Positions 53,480-63,679 are shown, counted from the first letter of the stretch. The stretch is 64,000 bases of DNA from Flavobacteriales bacterium UBA7666 (GCA_002483265.1 DLHO01000011.1:57168-121167), one strand, 5' to 3'. A program made the numbers and translations. The notes: a model not told the origin generated them from the letters alone.

Positions 53480-56400
53480 ATGAAAACACAATTATATATC
53501 CTGTTAATGGCTTTCCTTTCAGCAAGTTTTGCGTTTGGAGGTCAGGAAAACTATGTGAATCGACTGGAAGGGAATTCCATTGCGGTCAATGCAACTTATA
53601 GTACTTACGATTCCCATTACTGGGATATGTTTGGCAATTCCAGCTGGCCTAGCTTGTTTACGAACCAGAAAGTATCGAATTATGTGCGCCTGGGAGTACG
53701 ACCGGATTTTGTCCACACAGCGACTTTTAGTGCATCCGTTCAGGTGCAGATTGATTATCAGGCCTGGGGAGCAAGCGGTCCTTATACAGTGGGTACAATA
53801 ACACAGACTTTGACTGTAAACTACGATGCGAACGGAAATAATACGATTTCCGATCTGAATACCGTTACTTTTTCCAATGCACATTTTGTAAAAGTAAAGA
53901 TCTTGTCGGCCTCCGGAACGGGTGCTTACAACAAGGAATATATCTATCTGGAAACAGGAATCGATATCGAACGTTATTATGTATTCAATAATCAAACTGC
54001 GGTTACATCAGCTATTACTGCCACATCCAATAACCTGGAAATCAATTGGAGTGTAGTTCCCGGAGCTGAGTTTTATGAGATTGAGTACGTTCATGTCAAT
54101 AAGTATACGCTTACGGATGCATCAACCTATAAACCGACCAATCAGCTGAAGTATAATTTTTACCTGAATTCCACACGGGTTGATGTGACCAATAGCTATT
54201 ACCGTCTTCCGAAAATTTACGATAAAGGATACTTTCTTTACCGGATCCGGGCAATTGGAAAAAAGGGAACGAATTTCAGTGAGCTTGATAACGGTGTTTG
54301 GAATACGGTGGAAAGCGGGACTGTAAGCAGTTTAGTTGCTACTAATCCAACCAATGTATTGGACATCAATACAGAATATGACTTGCAGATGAACTGGAGC
54401 CACCAGGTTGCTTTTACTGAAGGTGGAAAACGGATGGAAGGACTTTCATTCAGTGACGGATTGGGAAGAGGCCGCCAACAGGTTGGTTTAAATCCGGAAA
54501 ACGGCCAGGTCATTATCTCCAACATTTACTATGACGAATTGGGACGACCGGCTGTTTCGGATATGCCTACCCCGGTTTCAAATGACTACCTGCATCATTT
54601 TCCCAATTTCAACCGGGCTGATATAGCAGGTGCGCCGAGTTATCAATACCAGTATTTTGATTTGGTTCAAGGCAGCTGTCCGGCTAATTCCCGTGGATTT
54701 CTGACCACAGAAGGTGCCGGAAAATATTATTCGGCCTCCAATACCAATCAGGACGGTGCAAACGCCATGATCCCGAATGCAGAAGGATTTCCGTTTTCGC
54801 GGGTGACTTACAAGAACGATTTTACCGGTCGTATTGATAAAGTAAGTGCGGCAGGACCGGACCTTAAAATGGGCAGCGGAAAAGAAACCCAGTATGTCTA
54901 TGCTTCACCAAATGAAACGGAATTAAATGTGTTGTTCGGAATAGAAGTAGGTGATTATAATCATTATGAGAAATTAATCACAATAGACCCGAACGGACAG
55001 GTATATGTACAGTATATGGATATGGCCGGACGTGTTGTGGCTTCTTATACTGAAGGAACCAGTCCTACGAATGTGGCTTCTCTTGAAGACAATGTGGTTG
55101 TTGAAGAAACCTTTCCCTTATTAACACCGGGAGATCCACAAAATGTTGACCTCTCTTACCCGTCTGCAGAAGTATTGATTTCCCAGTATATTTCCACTCC
55201 GGGTGATTATACTTTTGAGTATGGTTTCACTCCTGCTGAGTATCACAGTATTTGTCTTCCTTCGGAGATCTGTTTTGATTGTGTTTACGACCTGGAACTT
55301 CGCATTCTGGACGAATGTTCCGATACGGTGTTTGACAGCATCATTCAAATCAACGGTGAAACGTTTGACCTGATCTGCAACGGAGGAGAATTTGATAACA
55401 TCAAGATTGACCTATTCCTGACCAAACAAAACTACCGGATTTCAAAGAAACTGAGCGTTAACCAGGCATCTATTGATGAATACTGGTGTTTGTATTTGGA
55501 AAACAATACCTGTATCAGCCCCTTAAGTGCTATTTTCAATAATTATTATACCAACGAACCCTTCAGTGATTGTGAACCGGTTGTTATTGATCTGGACGAA
55601 GAAGAAGCCGGACCTTGTGACGGTTACCGGGAAGCCATGCTTGCCGACTTACGACCGGGAGGACAATATGCCAAGTACGTTGTAACCACGGGAACTTCCT
55701 ATTCTTCTACTGATCCCTGGTCTATTTTAACACCCTATGGATCGAATGCCTATCTTACTACTATTGACTGGCAAACACCACCATTGGGTGGACAGTATCT
55801 GGATGAGAATGGAGTGAATGTAACTGCTAGTGTAACTTCTCAGGGATTGGCATATTTCATCCAAAATTTCAGACCGGAATGGGCAGAATTGTTCCTGTCG
55901 ATTCACCCGGAATACTGCCATTTGCAGTTTTGTATTGCAGACAGCGCTTCGCAGGATTACAATGCGGCCATGATGAACATCATTGAATACGATGTTGCGA
56001 TGGATGGGAATTACTTTGAACCTTTGCAAGAAGTAGACAATAGTAACGGGCTTGCCCGCTCTACCTGTAAAAATTTTCAAACAGACCTTCAAAACCACAC
56101 AGGGATTCTGGATCCCTTCTTTTCTGACCCTGCCCACTCAACCTATGAAGATTCGATGAATGCTCATCTGGCGCATTACATTACTATTGACGGAGATCCA
56201 TGGGGAATCAGTGATATTCCGCTTTCCTTGTGGCAGTATACCATTTATCTGACTAATAACTGTGCTCCGACAACGCCTCCTATGGCTTGTATTGATTCCT
56301 GTGACGAATGTAACGAAGACCAAATCTGGCTTACCTTCCGTGATTTATACCTGGAACTGAAAAGCACTTATGTACTCATGGCACAGGAAGCTTATGCCCA

Positions 56401-59400
56401 TGCCAATTGCCCGGCAAGTGCATGTATCGGAGTAAATCCCACAACTTGTTCCCCTCCTAATGCTTTACTGGCAGGGAAAGTTCCCAATTTTGTGAATACC
56501 CTCATGTATGGGCCAATATTGGGTACAGGAAGTCCTGCAGACGTATACCATGAAATGATGATGGATAATTGCCAGACATCCTGTGAAGACTTTGCAGATG
56601 AATGGTTGGCGGACCTGTCCGGATGTGATTTTGCGGGAAATGATACCACCGGTTTACGTCAGGATTTGATTGATTTGTGTATGGCAGGATGTTCAGATCT
56701 GCACCCGATGGGTTCCAGTACGGCTCCTCCGGGATCAGTGAATGTTACCATCAATGATGTACTTGTGGACTATTTTGGTTCGGATTTCCAAACTTCTTTA
56801 TGCACTGATCTCTTGATCTCTGTTCCCGGGCCTTATGAAGAGTTGCTTCCGGGATCGGAAACTGCTGTATCGGCTCCGTTGGATACCTGCGGATGTAATT
56901 ACTATTTTGATCATGCCCGAGACTATCAATATGCGATTGCTCACAGCACTGTTCCTGCAGATGTAGACAACCTGGAAGAATGGATTGCCCATTTTACCGG
57001 AGAGTTTATTGAGGATGTAGACCAGATCTTGTGTGAATGTTCCAAATACCAGACAGAAAATGTTTGGGAGCCCGGTGCAAATGAAGCATTAATTAACTCC
57101 GGACTTGCTATTGCCGCGACTATTTCTTGTGACAAAGGGGTGAGCTGTATTGATTGCGCGCAACTAGGTGCAGGAATTACGGTGTTGATCTCTCAATTAG
57201 AAGATGTGGACAACCTGGAAGAATTTGAGCAAACTACGACTTACCAAACTGTTCTGACCAATTACTTTAACCGCACATATGACTTCAACCTGATGGCTTA
57301 CGATTACATCGATTTCATCAGCCGTTGTCATGCTACACCGGATAATCCGTATTGTGTGGACAATCCCTTATTGAGTGAGTGGATTCTCCAAACCAGTTTA
57401 TTGGCGATGCGCGGTCAGTTATCGAACTCGATCAGTAACCTAGATTTAAACGTACAGAACATTGTTTACGAACAAGGAGAGTTAAAAGATCACGGACAAG
57501 GAAATATCCTGAATTCCAATTTGAGCGGAAGTACTTTAACGATGACATACACCGGAACGGGATATACGTCGTGCAATTTCCAGCTGACACTTCCTCCGGG
57601 AGCAACATTTGGATTTGCAGATATCGTTTCCTTTGAAGATTTCCAAGTGCCGGATACCACTTGTGGTGAACATACCGACTTTACCTGCACCGTTTCCTAC
57701 TATGACTGCGGGGTCCGCACTTATGCTGAACTGGAAGGAACTTCCTCTTGTTTGGCTGCAGAAATCTGCCATTGTGATACTACCGGACAAACGCTGTGCT
57801 ACGATCCGTTTGCGATTCCGTATTCACCGTGTTTCCAACCGGAATTAAACCAACTAATGGCGAGTGCTGTTTCTGATTACGAACATACCATCCAGGAAAG
57901 CTACCTGGCATTTGCAGAAAGCTATAAAACGACCTGTGCGGCGGCTTTCAGTACGGAGCATGAATCGATTGCCGGTGGATTTACCTCTTACCAGTATACC
58001 TTGTTCTACTACGACCAAGCCGGAAACCTGGCACGTACCGTTGCTCCGCAAGGAGTTCACAAACTGCCTTCGGCTAACAGTCCGCTTGTTAAAACGGCAC
58101 GGGAAGCTGTCATTAATTCCGGTTCCTATCCGTCTGCTACGGCAAGCATTAAGCCTGCGCATGATTATGTGACCACTTACAATTACAACTCTTACAACCA
58201 GCTGGTGAAAACCACGAATCCAGACCAGCGGGATGCTGCCAACCCAGCTTTGCTTGGTGCTACGAACTTCTGGTATGACCGTTACGGACGTCTGGTGGCA
58301 TCTCAAAACCCGGCACAAGTTGCGGTGAATAAATATTCCTATGTGCTCTTTGATGACCAGGGACGACCTGTGCAAGCCGGTCAAACAGTGAAATTGGCTG
58401 CGCCAAATGAAGCTACGGAATTGAAAGTCAACGATTACGGCACAGCATTTAAAGCCTGGGCAACCAGCGGTACGCGAACAGAAGTAACGGTGACGCAATA
58501 CGACAAACCGCTAAGTGCAGCCGTACAGACCAAATTTGCGACCGGAACACAGGACAACCTGCGTTTGCGCGTGGCAAGTGTCTTGTATTTCCAAAGTGTT
58601 TCGGGAGCTACGAACTGGCAAACGGATTACGAAACAGCGATTCACTATTCCTACGATATTCACGGAAATGTGAAGGAACAGATCCAGGATGTGCCGATGC
58701 TGGTAGTAGTTGGACAAACCAACAAATCTACCCAATACGAGTACGAATTGGTGAGCGGAAACGTGAACAAGGTGGTTTACCAAAAAGACAAAGCAGACCA
58801 GATCACGCATGCTTACAAATACGATAAACTGAACCGTCTGCGTGAAGCAGCTACCTCTACAGATAAGGTGCACAGCGACCGCCATGCGAAATACCATTAT
58901 TACGATTATGGCCCGATGGCGCGTGTGGAATTGGGACAAAACAAGGTGCAATCCATGGATTACGTCTATACGATCAACGGCTGGATAAAAGGAATGAACT
59001 CCTCCACGCTGAACAATACCCGCGATGTGGGGAAAGACGGCGGATTCGGGTATTTCAGTGCCAACAACCAGGAACACCTGGAAAGTGCCATTGACGTTTC
59101 AGCCTATACGATCGGATACTTTGCCAATGATTACAAATCCATTGCAGCGGGAACCGGTTTTGAAGCCACTTATACCGGCTCCATGTTTACAAATGGTTCT
59201 CCCGGTTTGTACAACGGGAATATTCGAAACCTCGTAACCTCTATTGTTGGAATGGAGACCATGGGAAGTGCTTACAAATACGACCAGCTGAACCGCCTGT
59301 TGAGCATGGATGTCTATTCCAGCTCCCCCACTCTGGCGGGAACTAATAGCTGGAGCCCAAGCCTCGTTGGCGCAAACGATTATAAAAGCACCTATTCGTA

Positions 59401-61540
59401 TGACCGCAACGGGAATCTGAAAACTTTGATGCGCAACGGAACTACTGTTCCGCAGCTGACAATGGACAACCTAAGCTATAATATGACCGCTCCCGGAACC
59501 ATTCCGTGGAACCGGTTGAATTATGTGACAGACGCAGTGGGAGCCACAGCTAATTATGACGATATCGACGGGCAGTCTGCCGGGAACTACGGCTACGATG
59601 CATTGGGTCAATTGACCTCCGATGCAGCCGAAGGGATCCAGACCATTACCTGGCGTTCCGGGGACAAGAAAGTTCAGAAGATTGAGCGCTCTACGGCTAA
59701 ACCGAATGCACCGCAAATGGAATTTATCTATAACCCATTTGGGCAGCGGGTATTGAAAATAGAGAAACCGCGGATCTCCAATGTGATCCAGGCAAGCAAT
59801 ACCTGGAAATACAGCTATTACAGCTACGATGCTAACGGACAGGTATTGGCGGTTTATGATTTAATATTGGGAACAACTACTGTAAAAGCAGATTTGAACG
59901 AACTGCATATCTACGGAGCATCCCGATTGGGAATGATTGAGCACCCGGTTTCCTTGTGGAATAACGGAGCAGTACCATATGCACCTACGAATACTTCGGT
60001 GCATAAAAGCGGAGAAATGCGCTACGAGATCACAAACTACTTAGGAAATGTGAATGCGGTGGTGAATGACCGGAAGATCCCGCGTGCAACGCTTGTACGT
60101 GCAACCTTCTTTGCTTCCTATGAGGGCTGGTCTTCATTGAATGCGACATTGAACCCGGGAATTGCGATGCTGCAGGTTGCGCCTACAACAACTGGGAGCA
60201 ACGCAAATAAAACGTTTACCACTTCTAACAACAAACGCTATATTCTGCGTCTGCGCACTGATAAAGGAAGCAGCTCCGATCTGAAAGTAGTGATTGGGGG
60301 CGGCTCACCTATTACCCTGGTGAATGCCCAGCAGAACACGATCGGATTTACCTCAGGTGTCACAGGTACAACAACCATTACCGTTTCACAAGTAACCGGA
60401 AGTACCGGGGTTTATTACATTGATCATTTTGAATTGGTGGAAGACCACATTTATGAGGCAACGCTGAAGATGAGCAGTGACTATTATCCGTTTGGAATGC
60501 AGATGCCGGGAAGAGGTGCGAATAGCGATAAGTATCGTTATGGTTATACAGGTAAAGAAAATGATCTGGAAACCAAAGGAAACGGAAACAGCTATGACTT
60601 TGGAAACAGGCAGTATGATCCGCGTTTAGGACGTTGGTTGTCTTTGGATCCGTTGAAGGCAAAATATCCAAGTACTACGCCATATTGTTATGCCCTTAAC
60701 ACGCCAATCATGGCAAAAGATCCTGATGGAAATTTTACAATTTTTGTTAATGGATATATATATGGGGTGTATCAAGGACCGTTTGATGATATTAAACCCC
60801 TTAGACCATATTGGTCAGAAAGCAAAGATGACCCAAATCAATTCATTGATGCTGCACATACATATTTTAAAGACGACGGAGAGATTTTTTTAAATGGTAC
60901 TGGACCAAGTATGCTTTCTACTGCGCCTGAAAGACAACTTACGGGAATAGAGATGGGTAAAATAGTTGCTAAAGAACTCCTTAAAGAAATGGAGGAAAAT
61001 CCAAATCTTGACTTAAAAGAACTAAACATAGTTACTCATAGTATGGGAGCAGCAGTTGCAGAAGGCATGATCTCCGAATTAATGAAACATCCTAAAATTG
61101 CGGCTTTATTAAAAAAAGGAGAAATAGTGCATATGTCTGCTTGTGATGCTGATGCCATTGTCATATCAGAAAATAGTAAAAAATTGAAAAGAACTCAATT
61201 AAACTATGTGGGGGATTTTACTTTGTCACAAGCTGATCCAAATTCAATCGCAACTGGCGGATACCAAATACCAGGAGTCAAACGATTTGGTGTAGTAAGT
61301 TCTGATCTCGAAAAAATGCACCCTTGGACTTATAAGCACGGAGGAGACTGGGATTTTCATTACGATACGAAAACTTTTAAGGAGCCATGGAAATTTATTG
61401 AGGTACTTGATCATAAACTTAAAAATGAACCAAGTAAATCTGGTAAATCTGTTTATCTGAAATACGAAGAAATTGATATCTTAGACAGTGATATTGAAAA
61501 AGGAGGAAATACTGAAACTCCGGAAAATAATAAAGGATGA
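53480..61540 (+). CDS. Giant Rhs protein with core domain and C-terminal lipase-like effector
   Basis: 2686 residues from ATG 53480, chosen because it begins a clear signal peptide (MKTQLYILLMAFLSASFAFG). A fibronectin-like N-terminus is followed by the FSDGLGRGRQQVGLN motif typical of Bacteroidota Rhs, a Cys-rich insert (about 580-1450), YD repeats, and the RHS core YGYTGKENDLET.. DFGNRQYDPRLGRWLSLDPL (about 2354-2400) ending at PDG. The last about 270 residues are AT-rich and carry THSMG (nucleophile Ser about 2521), pointing to an alpha/beta-hydrolase (lipase-like) toxin. The next gene overlaps by 4 bp and is the likely immunity gene. Confidence 0.88.
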   Translation: MKTQLYILLMAFLSASFAFGGQENYVNRLEGNSIAVNATYSTYDSHYWDMFGNSSWPSLFTNQKVSNYVRLGVRPDFVHTATFSASVQVQIDYQAWGASGPYTVGTITQTLTVNYDANGNNTISDLNTVTFSNAHFVKVKILSASGTGAYNKEYIYLETGIDIERYYVFNNQTAVTSAITATSNNLEINWSVVPGAEFYEIEYVHVNKYTLTDASTYKPTNQLKYNFYLNSTRVDVTNSYYRLPKIYDKGYFLYRIRAIGKKGTNFSELDNGVWNTVESGTVSSLVATNPTNVLDINTEYDLQMNWSHQVAFTEGGKRMEGLSFSDGLGRGRQQVGLNPENGQVIISNIYYDELGRPAVSDMPTPVSNDYLHHFPNFNRADIAGAPSYQYQYFDLVQGSCPANSRGFLTTEGAGKYYSASNTNQDGANAMIPNAEGFPFSRVTYKNDFTGRIDKVSAAGPDLKMGSGKETQYVYASPNETELNVLFGIEVGDYNHYEKLITIDPNGQVYVQYMDMAGRVVASYTEGTSPTNVASLEDNVVVEETFPLLTPGDPQNVDLSYPSAEVLISQYISTPGDYTFEYGFTPAEYHSICLPSEICFDCVYDLELRILDECSDTVFDSIIQINGETFDLICNGGEFDNIKIDLFLTKQNYRISKKLSVNQASIDEYWCLYLENNTCISPLSAIFNNYYTNEPFSDCEPVVIDLDEEEAGPCDGYREAMLADLRPGGQYAKYVVTTGTSYSSTDPWSILTPYGSNAYLTTIDWQTPPLGGQYLDENGVNVTASVTSQGLAYFIQNFRPEWAELFLSIHPEYCHLQFCIADSASQDYNAAMMNIIEYDVAMDGNYFEPLQEVDNSNGLARSTCKNFQTDLQNHTGILDPFFSDPAHSTYEDSMNAHLAHYITIDGDPWGISDIPLSLWQYTIYLTNNCAPTTPPMACIDSCDECNEDQIWLTFRDLYLELKSTYVLMAQEAYAHANCPASACIGVNPTTCSPPNALLAGKVPNFVNTLMYGPILGTGSPADVYHEMMMDNCQTSCEDFADEWLADLSGCDFAGNDTTGLRQDLIDLCMAGCSDLHPMGSSTAPPGSVNVTINDVLVDYFGSDFQTSLCTDLLISVPGPYEELLPGSETAVSAPLDTCGCNYYFDHARDYQYAIAHSTVPADVDNLEEWIAHFTGEFIEDVDQILCECSKYQTENVWEPGANEALINSGLAIAATISCDKGVSCIDCAQLGAGITVLISQLEDVDNLEEFEQTTTYQTVLTNYFNRTYDFNLMAYDYIDFISRCHATPDNPYCVDNPLLSEWILQTSLLAMRGQLSNSISNLDLNVQNIVYEQGELKDHGQGNILNSNLSGSTLTMTYTGTGYTSCNFQLTLPPGATFGFADIVSFEDFQVPDTTCGEHTDFTCTVSYYDCGVRTYAELEGTSSCLAAEICHCDTTGQTLCYDPFAIPYSPCFQPELNQLMASAVSDYEHTIQESYLAFAESYKTTCAAAFSTEHESIAGGFTSYQYTLFYYDQAGNLARTVAPQGVHKLPSANSPLVKTAREAVINSGSYPSATASIKPAHDYVTTYNYNSYNQLVKTTNPDQRDAANPALLGATNFWYDRYGRLVASQNPAQVAVNKYSYVLFDDQGRPVQAGQTVKLAAPNEATELKVNDYGTAFKAWATSGTRTEVTVTQYDKPLSAAVQTKFATGTQDNLRLRVASVLYFQSVSGATNWQTDYETAIHYSYDIHGNVKEQIQDVPMLVVVGQTNKSTQYEYELVSGNVNKVVYQKDKADQITHAYKYDKLNRLREAATSTDKVHSDRHAKYHYYDYGPMARVELGQNKVQSMDYVYTINGWIKGMNSSTLNNTRDVGKDGGFGYFSANNQEHLESAIDVSAYTIGYFANDYKSIAAGTGFEATYTGSMFTNGSPGLYNGNIRNLVTSIVGMETMGSAYKYDQLNRLLSMDVYSSSPTLAGTNSWSPSLVGANDYKSTYSYDRNGNLKTLMRNGTTVPQLTMDNLSYNMTAPGTIPWNRLNYVTDAVGATANYDDIDGQSAGNYGYDALGQLTSDAAEGIQTITWRSGDKKVQKIERSTAKPNAPQMEFIYNPFGQRVLKIEKPRISNVIQASNTWKYSYYSYDANGQVLAVYDLILGTTTVKADLNELHIYGASRLGMIEHPVSLWNNGAVPYAPTNTSVHKSGEMRYEITNYLGNVNAVVNDRKIPRATLVRATFFASYEGWSSLNATLNPGIAMLQVAPTTTGSNANKTFTTSNNKRYILRLRTDKGSSSDLKVVIGGGSPITLVNAQQNTIGFTSGVTGTTTITVSQVTGSTGVYYIDHFELVEDHIYEATLKMSSDYYPFGMQMPGRGANSDKYRYGYTGKENDLETKGNGNSYDFGNRQYDPRLGRWLSLDPLKAKYPSTTPYCYALNTPIMAKDPDGNFTIFVNGYIYGVYQGPFDDIKPLRPYWSESKDDPNQFIDAAHTYFKDDGEIFLNGTGPSMLSTAPERQLTGIEMGKIVAKELLKEMEENPNLDLKELNIVTHSMGAAVAEGMISELMKHPKIAALLKKGEIVHMSACDADAIVISENSKKLKRTQLNYVGDFTLSQADPNSIATGGYQIPGVKRFGVVSSDLEKMHPWTYKHGGDWDFHYDTKTFKEPWKFIEVLDHKLKNEPSKSGKSVYLKYEEIDILDSDIEKGGNTETPENNKG

Positions 61541-62040
61541 TTATGAAAATAGTGTATTGCAGCATTGTTGTTTTTATTACTTCTTGTATTGGAGATGGTA
61601 AGACTGCTTCTCAAAGAGAATATCTTAAAAATTTAAAGGATAATCCTTTAACGAATAAGGAGCTTAATTTTCAGGATAGTTTGAAAAAAATGAATTATAC
61701 CAATATTAAGTTTGACGCTCCAATAATTGGATATGTATGCCAAGGTTGTTCATCCTATATTGTTCAAATGGATTGCCCATTTGATCTCTTGGAGAAAAAT
61801 AAAGATAGTGTTCGACAAATTAATCTGGATATGGCTAAATTTCTATACTCCAGTGTTATTGAAGATTCTATTATTTATGATTTTGGTGAGATCAGGATTG
61901 AGTATAATGTAGCAAAATCTGAAATCAAAGATTCAAAGAAATACCTTGAAGGATCTTATTCCAAAGGCTTATTAGAGAAAACGGCTGGATTTAAAGTTAT
62001 TGAATCAAATAAAGGAACGTTTGAGCGTGTTAAAGAGTGA
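61537..62040 (+). CDS. Lipoprotein, candidate immunity protein to the Rhs lipase tip
   Basis: 167 residues with a lipoprotein signal (VFITSC lipobox, Cys 17). The rest is a small charged domain with a CQGC motif (about 67-70: IGYVCQGCSSYIVQMDCPFD). No family recognised. ATGA overlap with the Rhs toxin gene shows translational coupling, the usual toxin/immunity layout. A periplasmic, membrane-anchored form would suit neutralising a lipase acting on the envelope. The immunity function is inferred. Confidence 0.7.
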   Translation: MIMKIVYCSIVVFITSCIGDGKTASQREYLKNLKDNPLTNKELNFQDSLKKMNYTNIKFDAPIIGYVCQGCSSYIVQMDCPFDLLEKNKDSVRQINLDMAKFLYSSVIEDSIIYDFGEIRIEYNVAKSEIKDSKKYLEGSYSKGLLEKTAGFKVIESNKGTFERVKE

Positions 62041-62041
62041 C

Positions 62042-62116
62042 AAGTTTAAGGGCCCCAATATACCGAATACCGATAACGAAGGAGATAATGGAGGAGTGCC
62101 AAAAGGTGCTGGTTAA
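62042..62116 (+). pseudogene. Orphan C-terminal scrap, probably of a displaced Rhs toxin
   Basis: In a frame different from the immunity gene, the sequence reads KFKGPNIPNTDNEGDNGG then VPKGAG and stops (TAA 62114-62116). The Gly/Pro/Asn-rich tail followed at once by a small ORF mimics a toxin end followed by its immunity gene. Only about 25-30 codons remain. No family match can be made by eye. Confidence 0.45.
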
Positions 62117-62119
62117 AAA

Positions 62120-62224
62120 ATGATGAAAAAACTATTGATAGTTTATGTTGTTGTGACAATTGCTTCAGCATGGGTAGTGTTATCAATCATCACTTTTGAA
62201 AAATTAAAGTCGGTAACTAATTAA
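62120..62224 (+). CDS. Small 34-aa single-pass membrane peptide
   Basis: ATG-ATG start, then KKLLIVYVVVTIASAWVVLSIITFEKLKSVTN. One TM helix covers almost the whole peptide. It starts 3 bp after the stop of the orphan toxin scrap and is followed by a strong palindromic terminator at 62256. It may be a remnant signal peptide of a lost immunity gene, or a real small membrane peptide. Confidence 0.45.
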   Translation: MMKKLLIVYVVVTIASAWVVLSIITFEKLKSVTN

Positions 62225-62255
62225 TTATCAAGGATAAGTTCAGATCAAAATATTA

Positions 62256-62287
62256 AAGACAGGTGAGGGATATCCCTCACCTGTCTT
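62256..62287 (+). terminator. Perfect 15-bp palindromic terminator
   Basis: AAGACAGGTGAGGGA (62256-62270) and TCCCTCACCTGTCTT (62273-62287) form a perfect stem with a two-base loop, ending in TT and an AT-rich tail. It closes the Rhs toxin/immunity transcript. Confidence 0.8.
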
Positions 62288-62354
62288 ATTTTAGATTGTT
62301 GTGAACACTCCAAATGCAATAAATACGTTCTACGTGTTATCAAACATCACCTAA

Positions 62355-63005
62355 ATGAACTGCCGATATTGTAACAAAACCTGTATTCAAAAAGGAAAGC
62401 AAAATAATGTTCAAATCTATCAATGTAAAAGTTGTTTGAAGTACCAACGCAAACACTATAAATATCGCTCAAAAACTATTGAGGATCATGAAATTTCTCT
62501 ATTGATCAAAGAGGGTTGTGGAATGAGAAGTATTGGAAGAATACTGGCTATTTCTCCCTCAACGGTAATTCGAAGAATTTTAAAAATTGGAAGATCTGTT
62601 AATAGATCTTCCGTTATTCAATTTGGGCAAATATATCAGGTGGATGAATTATTTACCTACGTTGGAAACAAGAACAATCGAACTTGTATTGCTTATTCCT
62701 TCAACCCGAAAACCAAAGAAGTAATCGGCTTCGTTGTTGGAAAAAGGACTGAAATCAATCTGAAAAAGATCATTTCGACTTTACTCTTAGCAAATGCGAA
62801 ACAAATCATTACCGATAAACTAAACATTTACAAAAAACTCATCCCAAAAGAGATTCACTCCACCAGAAATAGAGGAATTAATCACATTGAACGCCAAAAC
62901 CTGAATTTAAGAACTCATTTGAAGCGCTTGAATCGACGAACCATTTGCTATTCGAAATCATTAGGTATGTTATTGGCGGTAGTGAAGATTTATTTCTGGG
63001 GTTGA
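62355..63005 (+). CDS. IS1-family transposase
   Basis: 216 residues in one frame (no frameshift needed). N-terminal zinc ribbon (CRYCNKTC..QCKSC), HTH (MRSIGRILAISPSTVIRRI) and a DDE catalytic set: D in YQVDELFTYVGNK, D in IITDKLNIY, E in NHIERQNLNLRTHLKRLNRRTICYSKS, the family hallmark. It appears intact. Clear terminal inverted repeats could not be fixed by eye; TTATCAAAC..ATC at about 62338 and the reverse of GATGTTTTTTGATAA at 63030 are weak candidates. Inserted in the Rhs orphan region. Confidence 0.9.
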   Translation: MNCRYCNKTCIQKGKQNNVQIYQCKSCLKYQRKHYKYRSKTIEDHEISLLIKEGCGMRSIGRILAISPSTVIRRILKIGRSVNRSSVIQFGQIYQVDELFTYVGNKNNRTCIAYSFNPKTKEVIGFVVGKRTEINLKKIISTLLLANAKQIITDKLNIYKKLIPKEIHSTRNRGINHIERQNLNLRTHLKRLNRRTICYSKSLGMLLAVVKIYFWG

Positions 63006-63077
63006 TTTGCTCAAAAGTGAGAAATCAGATGTTTTTTGATAATTTTAACTAGTGATGAAACGGAATGCGATTGATAC

Positions 63078-63133
63078 TGGCACGAGTCTGATCCCGAAGT
63101 GGAGGGACAAGTACTCGCGCTAACTTGGGGGAG
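63078..63133. repeat. 55-bp repeat R, copy 1
   Basis: From GGCACGAGT to TTGGGGGAG. The ends GGCACGAGT / ACTCGCGCT form a stem with one mismatch and a wobble. Copy 2 at 63593-63648 has the same length and the same GGGACA(A/G)GTACTCGCGC block. In one frame both encode a peptide of the type E..E..GQVLA..WG. Confidence 0.65.
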
Positions 63134-63146
63134 CAAAAATGTTTTT

Positions 63147-63527
63147 ATGAAAGATATTACAAACATCATTAAAGAGGCTAATTCTACAGAAGTGATTTGG
63201 AGTGTAGAATTATTTTACTCCATATTGGAAGAATTAAAAAGCAACGGATTTGAAATCTCATTTTGGGAAGGAGAAGAAAATTGGGCGACTATTTTACTTG
63301 GTGAGGATACAATTGCTTATGTATGGAATAAGTATCCACTAGTATTAATTTCATCGAAGTCTTTAGAAAATTTTAAACAAATTCAAACAAAATATAATTT
63401 CATTTATTTTATTGAAGTTAGTAGTCTTCATAATAAGGAATTGAAAATTGATGCTGGTCAATTAAATGCTGAATTTAATACTGAAAGTTTTTCTGCTGAA
63501 GATTTATGGTTTCATACAAACACATAA
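63147..63527 (+). CDS. Small immunity-like protein
   Basis: 126 residues from ATG 63147 (MKDITNIIKEANSTEVIWSVELFYSILEELKSNGFEISFWEGEENWATILLGED). The frame is open back into repeat R, but the ATG is the natural start. An alpha/beta acidic protein, no signal peptide or TM, in the size range of cytoplasmic Rhs immunity proteins. It lies between two copies of repeat R with no toxin tip beside it, so it may be an orphan immunity gene. No family recognised. Confidence 0.6.
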   Translation: MKDITNIIKEANSTEVIWSVELFYSILEELKSNGFEISFWEGEENWATILLGEDTIAYVWNKYPLVLISSKSLENFKQIQTKYNFIYFIEVSSLHNKELKIDAGQLNAEFNTESFSAEDLWFHTNT

Positions 63528-63529
63528 AA

Positions 63530-63679
63530 ATGGATAGAAATTTCCAAAAATACCGGATAATTATAAGGTTTATTAAAAGAAATAACATTTATGGGTACGA
63601 GTTTGAGTCTGAATTGTCGGGACAGGTACTCGCGCCAGCTTGGGGGAGAATAAAAAGTTGCAATTCGATGAAAAAATAG
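63530..63679 (+). CDS. 49-aa ORF spanning repeat R copy 2
   Basis: ATG 63530, 2 bp after the previous stop. It reads MDRNFQKYRIIIRFIKRNN, then IYGYEFESELSGQVLAPAWG and a short Lys-rich tail, ending at TAG 63679. The part GQVLAPAWG matches the frame through repeat copy 1 (GQVLALTWG). It may be a fragment of a longer coding cassette or merely a chance frame through a hairpin repeat. Confidence 0.35.
   Translation: MDRNFQKYRIIIRFIKRNNIYGYEFESELSGQVLAPAWGRIKSCNSMKK
63593..63648. repeat. 55-bp repeat R, copy 2
   Basis: GGTACGAGT..GGGACAGGTACTCGCGCC..TTGGGGGAG, homologous to 63078-63133. It lies after the immunity-like gene and before the minisatellite. Confidence 0.65.
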
